This document shows positions 1-9,779 of a DNA stretch of 64,000 nt, piece by piece. The stretch's first letter is position 1. The number at the start of each line of letters is the position of its first letter. The position numbers were made by a program, and so were the translations under genes. Origin of the DNA: Aeromonas sobria (GTDB lineage: Bacteria > Pseudomonadota > Gammaproteobacteria > Enterobacterales > Aeromonadaceae); contig NZ_CDBW01000006.1 of assembly GCF_000820145.1 (NCBI RefSeq), forward strand, positions 124,001-188,000. The letters are read 5' to 3'. The notes beneath the pieces were generated by a model. The model was not told the origin of the DNA. It searched no databases and was given only the letters and a program-made list of their open reading frames with translations.

Positions 1-1
1 T

Positions 2-331
2 CGTGAGTTCTCCGGCGAGACCAAGCATGTCAACAAGGCCACCCTCAACAAAGAGTGGAACCAGTTTGCCAACCTGCTGGGTCAGCGCGTGCTGCCGAAG
101 CTGGATCAGAGCGGTGTTGAATACCGTCTCTCTGTACCGGGTGCCAAGGTAGTCAACGGTGTGCTGGAAGCGAACGTGGATCTGCCGGGTCTGCCTATCC
201 AGTACAGCATGGATGGCACCACCTGGACTGCCTACGATGCTGCGGCTAAGCCGAGCGTAAATGGCAAGGTCTACCTGCGTACCACCAGCTTCGATGGCAA
301 GCGCACCAGCCGCGTCACCGAACTGAACTGA
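2..331 (+). CDS. chitobiase-like beta-N-acetylhexosaminidase, C-terminal end (partial)
   Basis: The reading frame is already open at base 2 and ends at TGA 329-331, so only about the last 109 residues are present. The text has the C-terminal immunoglobulin-like domain seen in chitobiases (GH20): the segments LPGLPIQYSMDG, WTAYD and VYLRTTSFDGKRTS match that domain type. Chitobiases hydrolyse chitobiose to N-acetylglucosamine in the periplasm or at the outer membrane. The catalytic GH20 barrel lies upstream of the window and cannot be checked, so the assignment rests on the tail domain alone. Confidence 0.7.
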   Translation, partial: REFSGETKHVNKATLNKEWNQFANLLGQRVLPKLDQSGVEYRLSVPGAKVVNGVLEANVDLPGLPIQYSMDGTTWTAYDAAAKPSVNGKVYLRTTSFDGKRTSRVTELN

Positions 332-351
332 TAGCCGTCAACCGTTAACAT

Positions 352-502
352 AAGGTGGGTCGTAAGACCCGCCTTTCCCAAGGGCGATGGATGACGTATC
401 GGGTTTGGGAAAGGTTGACTGTGCGTGTGAGCCTTTGTTGTGTGTGTGTATTGTCTGTTTGTTTTTCATCACTTTCTGCCCCGCCTTGTGCGGGGCTTTT
501 TT
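352..502 (+). ncRNA. candidate small RNA or structured 3' UTR
   Basis: The 348-base gap between the chitobiase end and glnS has no convincing gene. It holds a hairpin at 352-375, a competing perfect 10-bp stem pairing 372-381 with 405-414 (with a further CGAT/ATCG pair inside), a G/U-rich single-stranded stretch at 415-475 including GTGTGTGTGT, and a strong Rho-independent terminator at 478-502. Stem-loop, unpaired GU-rich region and terminator is the layout of many Hfq-bound sRNAs. A -10-like TAACAT lies at 346-351 but its -35 is poor, so processing from the chitobiase mRNA is as likely as an own promoter. No known sRNA family was recognised. Confidence 0.35.
478..502 (+). terminator. Rho-independent terminator
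   Basis: A 7-bp perfect G/C stem (GCCCCGC / GCGGGGC, loop CTTGT) is followed by six T. It ends transcription from the chitobiase gene or the RNA candidate before glnS. Confidence 0.85.
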
Positions 503-679
503 ATGATGGCTGCTTAAAATTGGGCAAACCTCGGTTTTTTTAGCTGCTCAATGGCTGGTAACGGCCAAATTCAGGTTGAGGCAGGGCGCGTAATGAGGGA
601 TCATATCCGGCTTGACGGCGGGGGTATGAGGGTGCCAACCGGCACGACTTCCGCCAGTGACGCATTTTTGAGGTGAGCC

Positions 680-2341
680 ATGACTCAGGCGAACAGCCCA
701 ACTAACTTTATTCGTCAGATCATTGATGAAGATCTGGCCAGTGGTAAGCACAGCAGCGTGCATACCCGTTTCCCGCCCGAGCCGAACGGTTATCTCCATA
801 TCGGCCATGCCAAGTCCATCTGCCTGAACTTCGGCATTGCCCGTGACTATCAGGGCCAGTGCAACCTGCGTTTCGATGACACCAATCCGGTGAAAGAAGA
901 CATCGAATACGTCGAGTCCATCAAGCAGGACGTACAGTGGCTTGGCTTCGAGTGGAGCGGCGAGATCTGCTACTCCTCCGACTATTTCGACAAGCTGCAC
1001 GGTTATGCCATCGAGCTGATCGAAAAAGGTCTGGCCTATGTGGACGAGCTGACCGCCGAGCAGATGCGCGAGTATCGCGGTACCCTGACTGCGCCGGGCA
1101 AAAACAGCCCGTTCCGCGATCGCAGCGTGGCCGAGAACCTGGCGCTGTTTGCCAAGATGAAGAACGGTGAGTGTGCCGAAGGCACCGCTTGCCTGCGTGC
1201 CAAGATCGACATGGCGTCCCCTTTCATGGTGATGCGTGATCCGGTTATCTACCGTATCAAGTTTGCTCACCACCACCAGACCGGTGACAAGTGGTGCATC
1301 TACCCGATGTATGACTTCACCCACTGCATCTCGGACGCGCTGGAAGGGATCACCCACTCCATCTGTACCCTGGAGTTCCAGGACAACCGCCGTCTGTACG
1401 ACTGGGTGCTGGACAACATCAGCATCGACTGCCACCCCCGTCAGTACGAGTTCTCTCGTCTGAACCTCGAATACACCGTCATGTCCAAGCGCAAGCTGAA
1501 CCTGCTGGTGACCGAGCAGCACGTTAATGGTTGGGATGACCCGCGCATGCTGACCGTCTCCGGTCTGCGCCGCCGTGGCTACACCCCGGCCTCCATCCGC
1601 GAGTTCTGCAAGCGCATCGGCGTGACCAAGCAGGACAACATCGTCGAGATGAGCATGCTGGAAGCCTGCATTCGCGAAGATCTCAACGAGCATGCCCCGC
1701 GCGCCATGGCCGTGCTGCATCCGGTGAAAGTGGTCATCGAGAACCTGGCCACCGATGAAGTACTGACTGCCCCGGCCCACCCGAGCAATGCCGAGATGGG
1801 AACCCGCGAGCTGAACTTTACCCGCGAAATCTTCATCGACGAAGCGGACTTCAAAGAAGAAGCCAACAAGCAGTTCAAGCGTCTGGTGCTGGGCAAGGAA
1901 GTGCGTCTGCGCAATGCCTATGTGGTCAAGGCTGAGCGCATCGAGAAAGATGCCGATGGCAAGGTCACCTGCATCTACTGCTCTTACGATCCCGAGACCC
2001 TGGGCAAGGATCCGGCCGATGGCCGCAAGGTGAAAGGGGTGATCCACTGGGTCAGCGCCACTCACTCCCTGCCAGCCGAAGTGCGTCTCTACGATCGTCT
2101 GTTCAAGGTGCCGAATCCGGGCGCCGAGGATGACTTCGAAGCCGCGCTGAACCCGGATTCACTGGTGATCATCGAGGGTGCCCGTGTCGAGGCCTCTCTG
2201 AAGAGCGCCAAGCCGGAGCAAGCTTACCAGTTCGAGCGTGAAGGCTACTTCTGCGCCGACAACAAGCTCTCCAGCCCGCAGCATCTGGTGTTCAACCGCA
2301 CCGTTGCCCTGCGCGATGTTTGGGGTAAGGCCGAAGGCTAG
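680..2341 (+). CDS. glnS: glutaminyl-tRNA synthetase
   Basis: Class I aminoacyl-tRNA synthetase that charges tRNA-Gln with glutamine in the cytoplasm. The 553-residue product has almost the length of E. coli GlnS. The HIGH signature is at residues 40-43 (within [15 protein letters not shown]) and the KMSKS equivalent VMSKRK is at about 267-272. The C-terminal half carries the anticodon-binding beta-barrels. The ATG is preceded by a GAGGTGAG ribosome-binding site. It is a single gene, ended by a symmetric terminator shared with fur on the other strand. Confidence 0.97.
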   Translation: MTQANSPTNFIRQIIDEDLASGKHSSVHTRFPPEPNGYLHIGHAKSICLNFGIARDYQGQCNLRFDDTNPVKEDIEYVESIKQDVQWLGFEWSGEICYSSDYFDKLHGYAIELIEKGLAYVDELTAEQMREYRGTLTAPGKNSPFRDRSVAENLALFAKMKNGECAEGTACLRAKIDMASPFMVMRDPVIYRIKFAHHHQTGDKWCIYPMYDFTHCISDALEGITHSICTLEFQDNRRLYDWVLDNISIDCHPRQYEFSRLNLEYTVMSKRKLNLLVTEQHVNGWDDPRMLTVSGLRRRGYTPASIREFCKRIGVTKQDNIVEMSMLEACIREDLNEHAPRAMAVLHPVKVVIENLATDEVLTAPAHPSNAEMGTRELNFTREIFIDEADFKEEANKQFKRLVLGKEVRLRNAYVVKAERIEKDADGKVTCIYCSYDPETLGKDPADGRKVKGVIHWVSATHSLPAEVRLYDRLFKVPNPGAEDDFEAALNPDSLVIIEGARVEASLKSAKPEQAYQFEREGYFCADNKLSSPQHLVFNRTVALRDVWGKAEG

Positions 2342-2393
2342 TGGCGACAAGGGCAGGGGAGACCCTGCTCTTCTCTGCTGCCAATCGGACAAC

Positions 2394-2421
2394 AAAAAAG
2401 CCAGCTGATGCTGGCTTTTTT
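2394..2421. terminator. bidirectional terminator between glnS and fur
   Basis: GCCAGC (2400-2405) pairs with GCTGGC (2410-2415). Six A precede and six T follow, so the hairpin has a U-tract on both strands and serves the convergent glnS and fur genes. Confidence 0.9.
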
Positions 2422-2464
2422 GTTGTCCGTCTATTGTCCGTTATCGAGTGTGATAGAGCCCGAT

Positions 2465-2893
2465 TTAATGGTCGTGCTTGCAATCACCTGCCGCGCAATG
2501 ACCGTAGAGGTAGAGGCTGTGGTTGGTGAGACGGATATTGAATCTCTTGGCGATCTCACGCTGGCGCTGCTCGATCACTTCGTCGGAAAACTCGATCACC
2601 TTGCCGCAGTCGAGGCAAACCAGATGGTCGTGGTGCTCCTGAGTCGCCAGTTCGAATACCGACTTGCCACCTTCGAAGTGGTGACGGGTCACGATACCAG
2701 CATCATCAAACTGGTTCAGAACGCGATAGACGGTGGCGAGACCAATCTCTTCACCCAGGTCGATCAGTCGTTTATAGAGATCTTCGGCGCTGGTGTGCTG
2801 GCAGTCCGGCTGTTGCAGGATTTCCAGGATTTTGACCCGGGGCAAGGTGATCTTGAGCCCGGCCTTTTTTAACGCTTGGTTGTTGTCTGCCAT
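2465..2893 (-). CDS. fur: ferric uptake regulator Fur
   Basis: Fe(II)-dependent repressor of iron uptake genes. The 142-residue product has an N-terminal winged helix (start MADNNQALKKAGLKITLPR, DNA-contact segment GLATVYRVLNQF at 51-62) and a C-terminal dimerisation/metal domain with the HHDH cluster at 87-90, CxxC at 93-96 and a second Cys pair at 133 and 138, as in zinc-structured Fur proteins. A sequence of moderate similarity to a Fur box (about 12 of 19 positions) lies at 2897-2915 just before the start codon, which would fit autoregulation but is weak. Fur-box candidates also occur at the siderophore cluster about 7 kb away. Confidence 0.97.
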   Translation of the reverse strand: MADNNQALKKAGLKITLPRVKILEILQQPDCQHTSAEDLYKRLIDLGEEIGLATVYRVLNQFDDAGIVTRHHFEGGKSVFELATQEHHDHLVCLDCGKVIEFSDEVIEQRQREIAKRFNIRLTNHSLYLYGHCAAGDCKHDH

Positions 2894-3135
2894 ATTCTAC
2901 TTATTCGCATTCTCGAAGGTGAGGTTATTCTGATGGACTGCCACTGGAATGGCAACCTTGAACTCGCTTGGCCTGTCATTATAGGTCGCCCTATCCCTAA
3001 AAATAAACCCAGTAATTCAAAGGCTTTAGCCATGAATGGGGGGCTGGATTGAAATAATCTATCGTGTGATCCGACTTGCTGGTATTGGAGATGTTGATAG
3101 TATGTAACTTTCACACATCTGGTCGGATGAGAACC

Positions 3136-3609
3136 ATGGATTGGCTTTTTGGCAATGCGGCCTGGGTGCGCCGTGCACTCAATGCCTGGCCCCCCTTCTG
3201 GGGCGCCGGTATCAAGATAGAGACCCTGAGCGATGACTTTCGCTACTGCCGGGTGACCCTGAAATCCCGTTGGTGGAACAAGAATGCCAACCGCACCCAG
3301 TTTGGCGGCAGTATGTTTGCCATGACGGACCCCATCTATCCGCTGATGTTGATGGGCTACTTCAAGAATCGCTATTACGTTTGGGACAAGGCGGGCAGCA
3401 TCAACTACATCAAACCGGGCAAGGGCAAGCTGGTGGCTGAGTTCAATCTGACCGAGGGCAAGCTGGCCGAGATAGTGGCGGCGACCGAGGGGGGTAACAA
3501 GCACTTCCCCGAGTTCGAGGTGACGGTACAGGACAAGAGTGGTGAGTTGGTAGCACAGGTGAAACGGACGCTGTATGTCAGATCCAAACCGGAGCACAGG
3601 GGTGGATAA
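3136..3609 (+). CDS. DUF4442 hotdog-fold protein (PaaI/YiiD-type thioesterase-like)
   Basis: A 157-residue protein beginning MDWLFGNAAWVRR. The core with FGGSMFAMTDP and later KGKLVAEFNLTE resembles DUF4442 proteins of the hotdog thioesterase superfamily; the substrate is unknown. The start is uncertain: ATG 3127 and TTG 3076 are in frame upstream, with only a weak GGATGAGA ribosome-binding site before 3136. It lies alone on the plus strand between the minus-strand fur and fldA genes. Confidence 0.7.
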   Translation: MDWLFGNAAWVRRALNAWPPFWGAGIKIETLSDDFRYCRVTLKSRWWNKNANRTQFGGSMFAMTDPIYPLMLMGYFKNRYYVWDKAGSINYIKPGKGKLVAEFNLTEGKLAEIVAATEGGNKHFPEFEVTVQDKSGELVAQVKRTLYVRSKPEHRGG

Positions 3610-3633
3610 GCGGCCACATCACAGATACAACAA

Positions 3634-3650
3634 GGGCCCCATCGGGGCCC
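3634..3650. terminator. GC-rich hairpin between convergent genes
   Basis: GGGCCCC / GGGGCCC with a 3-base loop. There is no strong T-tract on either side, so it is a plausible but modest terminator for the DUF4442 gene and for fldA. Confidence 0.55.
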
Positions 3651-3674
3651 TTAAGAGAGGTAAGGGTGAGCGGA

Positions 3675-4199
3675 TTACTCCAGCTCGCCCAGGCACATCT
3701 CTTCGTGTAACAGCTTGCACCAGCCTTTGACGCGTTCGGCGGTCAGCTCGGGTTGACGATCTTCATCGATACCCAGACCCACGAAGTGCTTGTCATCGAC
3801 CAGCGCTTTGGAAGCTTCAAACTCGTAACCGGCAGTAGGCCAGTGACCGATGATGATGGCGCCTTTGGCTTCGACGATGTCACGCAGAGTGCCCATCGCG
3901 TCGAGGAAGTACTCGGAGTAATCTTCCTGATCACCGCAACCAAAGATGGCAACCAGCTTGTTGGTGAAGTCGATTTCACCCATATCAGGGAAGAAGTCGT
4001 CCCAGTCGGCCTGAGCTTCACCGTAGTACCATGTCGGGATACCGAACATCAGCAGGTCAAAGCTCTCGATATCGGCCTTGCTACTCTTGGCAATATCTCG
4101 GACTTCAATCAGTTGCTTGCCCAGCTCTTTCTGGATCATCTTGGCGACAGCTTCGGTGTTACCGGTATCGCTGCCAAAAAACAGACCTACACTTGCCAT
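3675..4199 (-). CDS. fldA: flavodoxin I
   Basis: Small FMN electron carrier used in reductive activation reactions. The 174-residue length is that of long-chain flavodoxins. The FMN phosphate loop GSDTGNTEAVA is at residues 9-19, the second loop is PTWYYGEAQADWDDF, and the isoalloxazine-contacting segment is FGCGDQEDYSEYF. It follows ybfE on the same strand and lies near fur, the usual ybfE-fldA-fur order of enterics, except that a DUF4442 gene here separates fldA from fur. Confidence 0.95.
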   Translation of the reverse strand: MASVGLFFGSDTGNTEAVAKMIQKELGKQLIEVRDIAKSSKADIESFDLLMFGIPTWYYGEAQADWDDFFPDMGEIDFTNKLVAIFGCGDQEDYSEYFLDAMGTLRDIVEAKGAIIIGHWPTAGYEFEASKALVDDKHFVGLGIDEDRQPELTAERVKGWCKLLHEEMCLGELE

Positions 4200-4238
4200 A
4201 GTGTTTAGTTACCCGTATTTGGTGTTAATGCTTAACGC

Positions 4239-4535
4239 TCAGACTGAGGTCTCCACCGCAAAGGCGGATTCAGTCTGTTGTTTCAGAATAGATTGGATCA
4301 GCTCGGCTCGGCTGATGTTCTGTTGTAACGCAAGTTGGTTCAGGCGCTCCAGCAACTCGGCCTCCACCTTTAACTCTACCCTTTTGAGCCCATTGTCTCG
4401 ATCGCGCTTAAGCTGATTGCGCTTGTTGATCTTGAGCTGGGTCTCGCGGGGGAGTGGATTGGTTTTTGGCCTGCCGGGGCGCTTCTCAGTTGCGAACAGA
4501 TCCAGTGTTGTTCGATCAGTTTGCTGTTTGGCCAT
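4239..4535 (-). CDS. ybfE: YbfE-type ribbon-helix-helix-like protein
   Basis: A 98-residue basic protein with GRPKTNPLPRETQLKINKR followed by a helical segment (RVELKVEAELLERLNQLA) that looks like a small ribbon-helix-helix DNA-binding fold. Content and position upstream of fldA match YbfE, described in E. coli as LexA-regulated. No LexA box was seen in the short gap upstream here. Function is not established. Confidence 0.75.
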   Translation of the reverse strand: MAKQQTDRTTLDLFATEKRPGRPKTNPLPRETQLKINKRNQLKRDRDNGLKRVELKVEAELLERLNQLALQQNISRAELIQSILKQQTESAFAVETSV

Positions 4536-4555
4536 ACATCACAGATGAAAATAAG

Positions 4556-4777
4556 TTAGCCGAGTCCTGAGCCTTCCCAGCCCAGTTCGATCAGCCCCTT
4601 GGCGACAAAACCCGCACAACCCAGAAACAGTACCAACCAGACGACAAAACGGCCAAAACGGGGCACATTGCCGCGCTTGAGTACGTCATGAATGGCAAGA
4701 CCAATCAAGATGAAGATGGCCAGAAAAAATAATTTCAGGCCCACACTTTCGATCAGGTCGATATGTTCACTTAGCAT
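4556..4777 (-). CDS. DUF2788 small membrane protein
   Basis: A 73-residue protein with two predicted membrane helices (about residues 13-32 and 44-63) and a short basic loop (LKRGNVPRFGR). It resembles the DUF2788 proteins found beside ybfF and ybfE in Vibrio and Shewanella relatives. Function unknown. It sits between ybfF and ybfE on the same strand and may be cotranscribed with them. Confidence 0.7.
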   Translation of the reverse strand: MLSEHIDLIESVGLKLFFLAIFILIGLAIHDVLKRGNVPRFGRFVVWLVLFLGCAGFVAKGLIELGWEGSGLG

Positions 4778-4832
4778 GGATTGCGCACACTCCTTATGAC
4801 CGGCGCACTATATCACAAAGGATTTGAAACTG

Positions 4833-5615
4833 TTAACCGCCTATCGACAGGAAATCCACAACCAATTTGTTGAACAAGGCCGGTTTTTCCGCATGTAGCC
4901 AGTGGCCCGTACCCGCGATGATTCGCACCTTTGCCGCCGGGAATTGGGCCAGCGCCGCCTCGCTGTATTGCGGCTGCATATAGTCAGAATCCCCCCCTTT
5001 GATAAAGAGCACCGGGCCCTTGAAGCGGTGTTCATCCTCTGGCCAACCCATGATGTTGGCGTAGTTTTGCTCAAGGGCGGAGACGTTGAAGCGCCAGCCC
5101 CAGCCATGCTCGCCTTTGGCGAAGGATTTGAGCAGGAACTGGCGCACCCCAGGGATTTCGATGTGCTTCGCCAGCATGGCTTCAGCTTCGCTGCGGCTTT
5201 GCGGCGGCGTGTTCAGGGTGGCATTCAGCCCGGCAAAGACATTCTGGTGGCGGGAGTGGGGATAGGCGACTGGCGCCATGTCAGCCACCACCAGCTTGGT
5301 CACCCGCTCTGGCGCCAGCTTGGCGACCTGCATCGTGACTTTGCCCCCCATCGAGTGGCCAATCAGAGTGGCCTCGGCAATCTCCAGCCGATCCATCAGG
5401 GTTAGGATATCGGCAGCTTGCGCCGGATAGCTCATCTCGTTGCTGTGAAAGGAGGCGCCGTGGTTGCGCAGATCGACGCTGATGACCCGGTACTGCTCGC
5501 AGAGAGGGCGGGCCAGCAGGCCGAGGTTGTCGAGGCTGCCAAACAGGCCGTGGATCAGAATGACCGCCGGACCCTGACCCTGCTCCTTGAAGTTCAATAT
5601 GCTGTTTTGTTGCAA
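4833..5615 (-). CDS. ybfF: alpha/beta-hydrolase YbfF (acyl-CoA esterase/thioesterase type)
   Basis: A 260-residue alpha/beta-hydrolase. HGLFGS forms the oxyanion region, the nucleophile elbow is GHSMGG at about 92-97, and the catalytic His is in GTGHWLHAEKP near the C-terminus. The family cleaves short and medium acyl esters and acyl-CoA in vitro; the physiological substrate is unclear. It is divergent from seqA, as in E. coli, with a 274-base A/T-rich promoter region between them. Confidence 0.9.
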   Translation of the reverse strand: MQQNSILNFKEQGQGPAVILIHGLFGSLDNLGLLARPLCEQYRVISVDLRNHGASFHSNEMSYPAQAADILTLMDRLEIAEATLIGHSMGGKVTMQVAKLAPERVTKLVVADMAPVAYPHSRHQNVFAGLNATLNTPPQSRSEAEAMLAKHIEIPGVRQFLLKSFAKGEHGWGWRFNVSALEQNYANIMGWPEDEHRFKGPVLFIKGGDSDYMQPQYSEAALAQFPAAKVRIIAGTGHWLHAEKPALFNKLVVDFLSIGG

Positions 5616-5889
5616 AATGACACCTTGTCGGTCGTGGGTGCGTATCGCGATTTTATTTAACGCACTGGAAAGAAAAGGATTTCGTCCAACGGATAAGAAA
5701 TTTATGTGGTTTTTTTTCTAAAAAATCCCGTCCAGATCGGTTATCAGTGCGGCTGATCACACACTTGGCCCGCTATTATGCCGTATTCTCGATGAGATTC
5801 ATGTACATCTGCCAGCCCCTTGCTTGGGCTGTCGGGTTTGCCTATGTATAATCGCCGCATCCGAATTTCGACGAGTCCAGCGCATCCCT

Positions 5890-6399
5890 ATGAAAACCAT
5901 CGAGCTTGATGACGATCTCTACTTCTATATCGCCAGCCAGACCCGGCACATTGGTGAGAGTGCCTCCGATATCCTGCGTCGCCTGCTGGAACAGCCTGCT
6001 CACGCACGTGTACCGGTTGCCGAGCTAGTGGCTGTGGCACAGCCCAAGGTGGTAACCGCGCAGCAGGGGCTGCAACTCCTGCTTGATTCTGGTGAGCTGC
6101 AAAAAGAAGAGAAGTCTATCAACCGCTTTATGCGGGTGCTCAGCACCCTCTATGGGGATGACCCCGCTGGGTTTACCCAAGCGACCGAAATCAAGGGCCG
6201 TACTCGGGTCTATTTCTCGCGGGATCCTGAGGCTCTGCGCGCCAGTGGCAGTACCACCAAGCCCAAACCGGTACCGGAAACCCCATTCTGGGTGATCACC
6301 AATACCAACACTCGTCGCAAGCAAAACATGGTGGCTCAGATGATGGCCAGCATGAGCTATGGCGAAGAGGTGATCGCGCAGGTGTGTGGCGCTATTTAA
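5890..6399 (+). CDS. seqA: negative modulator of replication initiation SeqA
   Basis: Binds hemimethylated GATC sites and sequesters oriC after initiation. The chosen ATG 5890 gives 169 residues starting [18 protein letters not shown], the SeqA N-terminal oligomerisation motif; an upstream in-frame start at 5824 would add residues foreign to the family. The C-terminal domain has the DNA-contact loop [14 protein letters not shown] and ends in [12 protein letters not shown]. It is followed 58 bases later by pgm, the order found in enteric bacteria. Confidence 0.95.
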   Translation: MKTIELDDDLYFYIASQTRHIGESASDILRRLLEQPAHARVPVAELVAVAQPKVVTAQQGLQLLLDSGELQKEEKSINRFMRVLSTLYGDDPAGFTQATEIKGRTRVYFSRDPEALRASGSTTKPKPVPETPFWVITNTNTRRKQNMVAQMMASMSYGEEVIAQVCGAI

Positions 6400-6457
6400 C
6401 GATTTCTCAAGACTCAGGCCTTGCCCGCCAAGGCCGCCATTACGCAAGGAAAACGCC

Positions 6458-8107
6458 ATGGCTCAGCATTCCCACGCCGGTCAACCGGCCCGCTTAAGCG
6501 ACCTGACCAATATCCCCCGTCTGGTCAGCGCCTACTACCTCAACAAGCCGGACATGAGCCGCCCCGAACAGCGGGTTGCCTTCGGTACCTCTGGCCACCG
6601 TGGCAGTGCCTTGCACAACGCCTTTACCGAATCTCACATTCTGGCGGTGACCCAGGCACTGGTGGAGTATCGCCAGCAGGCCGGTATCACTGGCCCGCTG
6701 TTTGTCGGCATGGATACCCACGCCCTGTCCGAATCCGCCTTTGCCAGCGCAGTCGAAGTGCTGGCGGCCAACGGTGTCGAAACCCGCATTCAGGCTGGCC
6801 TCGGTTTTACCCCGACCCCGGTCATCTCTCACGCCATCCTGCGCTACAACTCAGGCAAACCTGCTGCCAGTGCCGACGGTGTGGTGATCACCCCGTCTCA
6901 CAATCCGCCGGAAGATGGTGGCTTTAAGTACAACCCGCCCCACGGTGGCCCCGCTGAAGGGGAGATCACCAAGTGGGTGGAAGACCGTGCCAACGCCATT
7001 CTGGAAGCGGGTCTGGCTGGCGTGAAACGCATGCCGTTCGCCGAGGCCCTCAAGAGCCCGTTCGTGGTCGAGCACGACTATGTCACCCCCTATGTGGATG
7101 ACCTGAAGAACGTGCTGGATATGGATGCCATCAAGAATGCGGGCATCAAGATCGGTGTCGATCCGCTGGGCGGCTCCGGCGTCGCCTACTGGGACGTTAT
7201 CGCCAAGACCTATGGTCTGAATATCGAGGTGGTGAACTACAAGGTCGACCCGACCTTCTCCTTCATGACCCTGGATAAAGACGGCAAGATCCGGATGGAC
7301 TGTTCCAGCCCGTTCGCCATGGCGAGCCTGATTGCGCTTAAAGACAAGTTCGACATCGCCCTTGGCAACGACCCCGACTACGACCGTCACGGCATCGTCA
7401 CCAAGTCCGGCCTGATGAATCCGAACCACTATCTGGCGGTGGCAATCCAGTATCTGTTTACCCACAGAACCGGCTGGTCCAAAGAGTCAGCCGTCGGCAA
7501 GACGCTGGTCTCTTCTTCGATGATTGACCGGGTTGCCGGTGAGATTGGCCGCACCCTGAAAGAGGTGCCGGTTGGCTTCAAGTGGTTCGTGGATGGTCTC
7601 TACAGCGGCGAGTTCGGCTTTGGTGGTGAAGAGAGTGCGGGTGCCTCCTTCCTGCGCAAAGATGGCACCGTCTGGACCACTGACAAGGATGGTTTCATTC
7701 TGGCGCTGCTGGCGGCCGAAATTCTGGCGGTGACCGGCAAGGATCCCCAGGCCCACTACGACGCACTGGAAGCCAAGTTTGGCCGCTCCAGCTACCGTCG
7801 TATCGACGCTCCGGCCAACAGCGCCCAGAAAGCGGTGCTCTCCAAACTGGATCCAGCACTGGTGGAAGCCTCAACGCTCGCCGGTGAGCCCATCATCGCC
7901 AAGCTGACCAAGGCACCGGGCAACGATGCCGCTATCGGCGGCCTGAAGGTGGTGACCGAGAACGGCTGGTTTGCGGCGCGCCCCTCGGGCACCGAGTCCA
8001 TCTACAAGATCTACATGGAGAGCTTCAAGGGCGAAGCACACCTGGATCTGATCCAGCAAGAAGCCCAGCAGATCGTCTCTGCGGCACTGGCCAAGGCTGG
8101 CGTCTAA
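6458..8107 (+). CDS. pgm: alpha-D-glucose phosphoglucomutase
   Basis: Interconverts glucose-1-phosphate and glucose-6-phosphate for glycogen, UDP-glucose and envelope sugar synthesis. The ATG at 6458 has a CAAGGA ribosome-binding site 7 bases upstream and gives 549 residues starting [18 protein letters not shown]. The active-site phosphoserine loop is [11 protein letters not shown], the metal loop is [10 protein letters not shown], the sugar-binding loop is GGEESAG, and the phosphate-binding loop is RPSGTES near the C-terminus. Cotranscription with seqA is likely. Confidence 0.96.
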   Translation: MAQHSHAGQPARLSDLTNIPRLVSAYYLNKPDMSRPEQRVAFGTSGHRGSALHNAFTESHILAVTQALVEYRQQAGITGPLFVGMDTHALSESAFASAVEVLAANGVETRIQAGLGFTPTPVISHAILRYNSGKPAASADGVVITPSHNPPEDGGFKYNPPHGGPAEGEITKWVEDRANAILEAGLAGVKRMPFAEALKSPFVVEHDYVTPYVDDLKNVLDMDAIKNAGIKIGVDPLGGSGVAYWDVIAKTYGLNIEVVNYKVDPTFSFMTLDKDGKIRMDCSSPFAMASLIALKDKFDIALGNDPDYDRHGIVTKSGLMNPNHYLAVAIQYLFTHRTGWSKESAVGKTLVSSSMIDRVAGEIGRTLKEVPVGFKWFVDGLYSGEFGFGGEESAGASFLRKDGTVWTTDKDGFILALLAAEILAVTGKDPQAHYDALEAKFGRSSYRRIDAPANSAQKAVLSKLDPALVEASTLAGEPIIAKLTKAPGNDAAIGGLKVVTENGWFAARPSGTESIYKIYMESFKGEAHLDLIQQEAQQIVSAALAKAGV

Positions 8108-8190
8108 TTAGTAGCCTTGCCTCCAGAACGAGGCAGGGCTCAATATGTTAGTTATGGGCAGACGCATTATTAGCTCATCTTTGTTAGATA

Positions 8191-8229
8191 AAAAAAAACC
8201 GAAATCCATCAATGGGTTTCGGTTTTTTT
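8191..8229. terminator. bidirectional terminator after pgm
   Basis: CCGAAATCC (8199-8207) pairs with GGGTTTCGG (8214-8222), flanked by eight A and seven T. It serves pgm and the convergent response regulator. A second 11-bp hairpin without a T-tract lies at 8113-8140. Confidence 0.9.
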
Positions 8230-8258
8230 ATTGAGCTATCGCTGGCAACGATCCAGCT

Positions 8259-9779
8259 TTAGTGTTCGCCAATATAGACGTCTTTGTGCTGTTCACGGAT
8301 CTCTAAAAACTTGTCCAAATTGCTCATCATCAGCTCGACCAGCTGTGGATCGAAGTGTTGCCCTTTCTCTTCTTCTATCAGGGCCAGCACCTTGTCCAGC
8401 GGCCAGGCTTTTTTGTAGCAGCGATCCGAGCCCAGGGCATCGAACACATCTGCTAGCGCCACAACCCTTCCCTCCAGCGGTATATCATCCCCTTTCAGAC
8501 CACGAGGGTAGCCGCCACCATTCCACTTTTCATGGTGGTTGCCTGCGATGGTGGCACCAATTTGGAACAGCGCCAGATCACTGCCGGAGAGCATATCCTG
8601 CCCGAGCTGGGCATGAGTTTTCATTACCTCCCACTCTTCAGGTGTTAATTTACCCGGCTTGTGCAAGATGGCATCAGGAATGCCAACTTTGCCAATATCG
8701 TGCAAAGGGGACGCCCGTTTAATCAATTCGCTTTGTTCTTCACTCATGCCAAGCAGCTGACAAAAGAGCTCGGTATAGAGCGCCACACGTTTGACGTGCA
8801 GGCCCGATTCCTTGGATCGGGTTTCAACCAACTCACCGATGCGGTAGATAATTTCCCGCTGGTTATCGGCGATCACCTCGTTAAGGCGGATGTTCTCAAG
8901 CGCCACAATGATGTTTTCGGTGAACAGGGTCAGCAGCCCGGTATCCATTTGGCTGAGTTGCCGAGTGGTCTCGATATGGAACAACAGATGGTGGCGTGGG
9001 TTCTGGCAATAGAGCACCATCTGGTTGATGCCATAGATATTGCATTGCATGTGCATGGCTTGACGGAGGATCTCGGGCGCTTCCGTCAGCAATATGGCTG
9101 CATGGCCCGGCAGCAGTGGCTCCAGCAGTTGATCCCTGACCTCATAGGCGTACTGTTTGACGTCGTATATCTGGGTCTCGCCAAGATGGAGCAGGGCGCT
9201 AAGCTGTTCTTGTGCCCCCTCGACAAACTGGCGTAACGCCCGTTTCTCAAATATCCCCTTGGAGGCTTCGATGACTTTTTCCAGCCCCTGACGGTTGCTC
9301 TCCAGGGTGCGGATATCACGATAGGAGCGCAGGCTGGCCCGCAGCAGAGTGCGCAGCTTCTGGGAGGTTAGCTCGGTTTTATCCTTGTAATCGTTGATGT
9401 CGTAGTTGGTGACCACATCATCTTCCGGCGCCTGGCCGGGCTGGCCAGTACGCAACACGATGCGTACCATCTTGTTTTGCAGCTCTTCACGGACATATTT
9501 CACGACATCGAGACCTGCGTGGTCAACTTCCATCACTACATCCAGCAGCAGCAATGCCACGTCCGGTGTCACGGCAAGTAACTCTTTGGCCTGGGCCGCA
9601 GAATAAGCATGCAGAAAATCGATGGGACGATTGTCAAACTCGAATTTGTTCAAGGTGATTTTGGTGATGCGATGCACTTCGGGCTCATCGTCAACAATCA
9701 TCACCTTCCAGCCTGCTTGCTGCGTGCTTGGAAGCGCGAGATCATCATCATCAATAATCAGGATTTGGTCATCCATCAT
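8259..9779 (-). CDS. response regulator with DUF3369 and HD-GYP phosphodiesterase domains
   Basis: Predicted cytoplasmic c-di-GMP phosphodiesterase controlled by phosphorylation. Residues about 22-145 form a receiver domain with acidic pocket DDE (30-32), phosphoacceptor Asp80 in LLLLDVV and a conserved Lys around 132-134. About 165-310 is a DUF3369-like sensor region. The C-terminal HD-GYP domain has HDIGKVGIP from residue 360 and HHEKWNGGGYPRGL from 415, with all metal and GYP residues visible. A short Asp-rich extension (ILIIDDDDLA) precedes the receiver. No histidine kinase is adjacent, so the partner is unknown. Confidence 0.93.
   Translation of the reverse strand: MMDDQILIIDDDDLALPSTQQAGWKVMIVDDEPEVHRITKITLNKFEFDNRPIDFLHAYSAAQAKELLAVTPDVALLLLDVVMEVDHAGLDVVKYVREELQNKMVRIVLRTGQPGQAPEDDVVTNYDINDYKDKTELTSQKLRTLLRASLRSYRDIRTLESNRQGLEKVIEASKGIFEKRALRQFVEGAQEQLSALLHLGETQIYDVKQYAYEVRDQLLEPLLPGHAAILLTEAPEILRQAMHMQCNIYGINQMVLYCQNPRHHLLFHIETTRQLSQMDTGLLTLFTENIIVALENIRLNEVIADNQREIIYRIGELVETRSKESGLHVKRVALYTELFCQLLGMSEEQSELIKRASPLHDIGKVGIPDAILHKPGKLTPEEWEVMKTHAQLGQDMLSGSDLALFQIGATIAGNHHEKWNGGGYPRGLKGDDIPLEGRVVALADVFDALGSDRCYKKAWPLDKVLALIEEEKGQHFDPQLVELMMSNLDKFLEIREQHKDVYIGEH

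Noticed and set aside
548..2065. 505-residue minus-strand reading frame antisense to glnS
   Set aside because: It is a composition shadow of glnS: no ribosome-binding site, no recognisable domain, and glnS itself is certain.
4536..4560. LexA box expected upstream of ybfE
   Set aside because: The short gap contains no CTGT-N8-ACAG pattern, so SOS control is not supported here.
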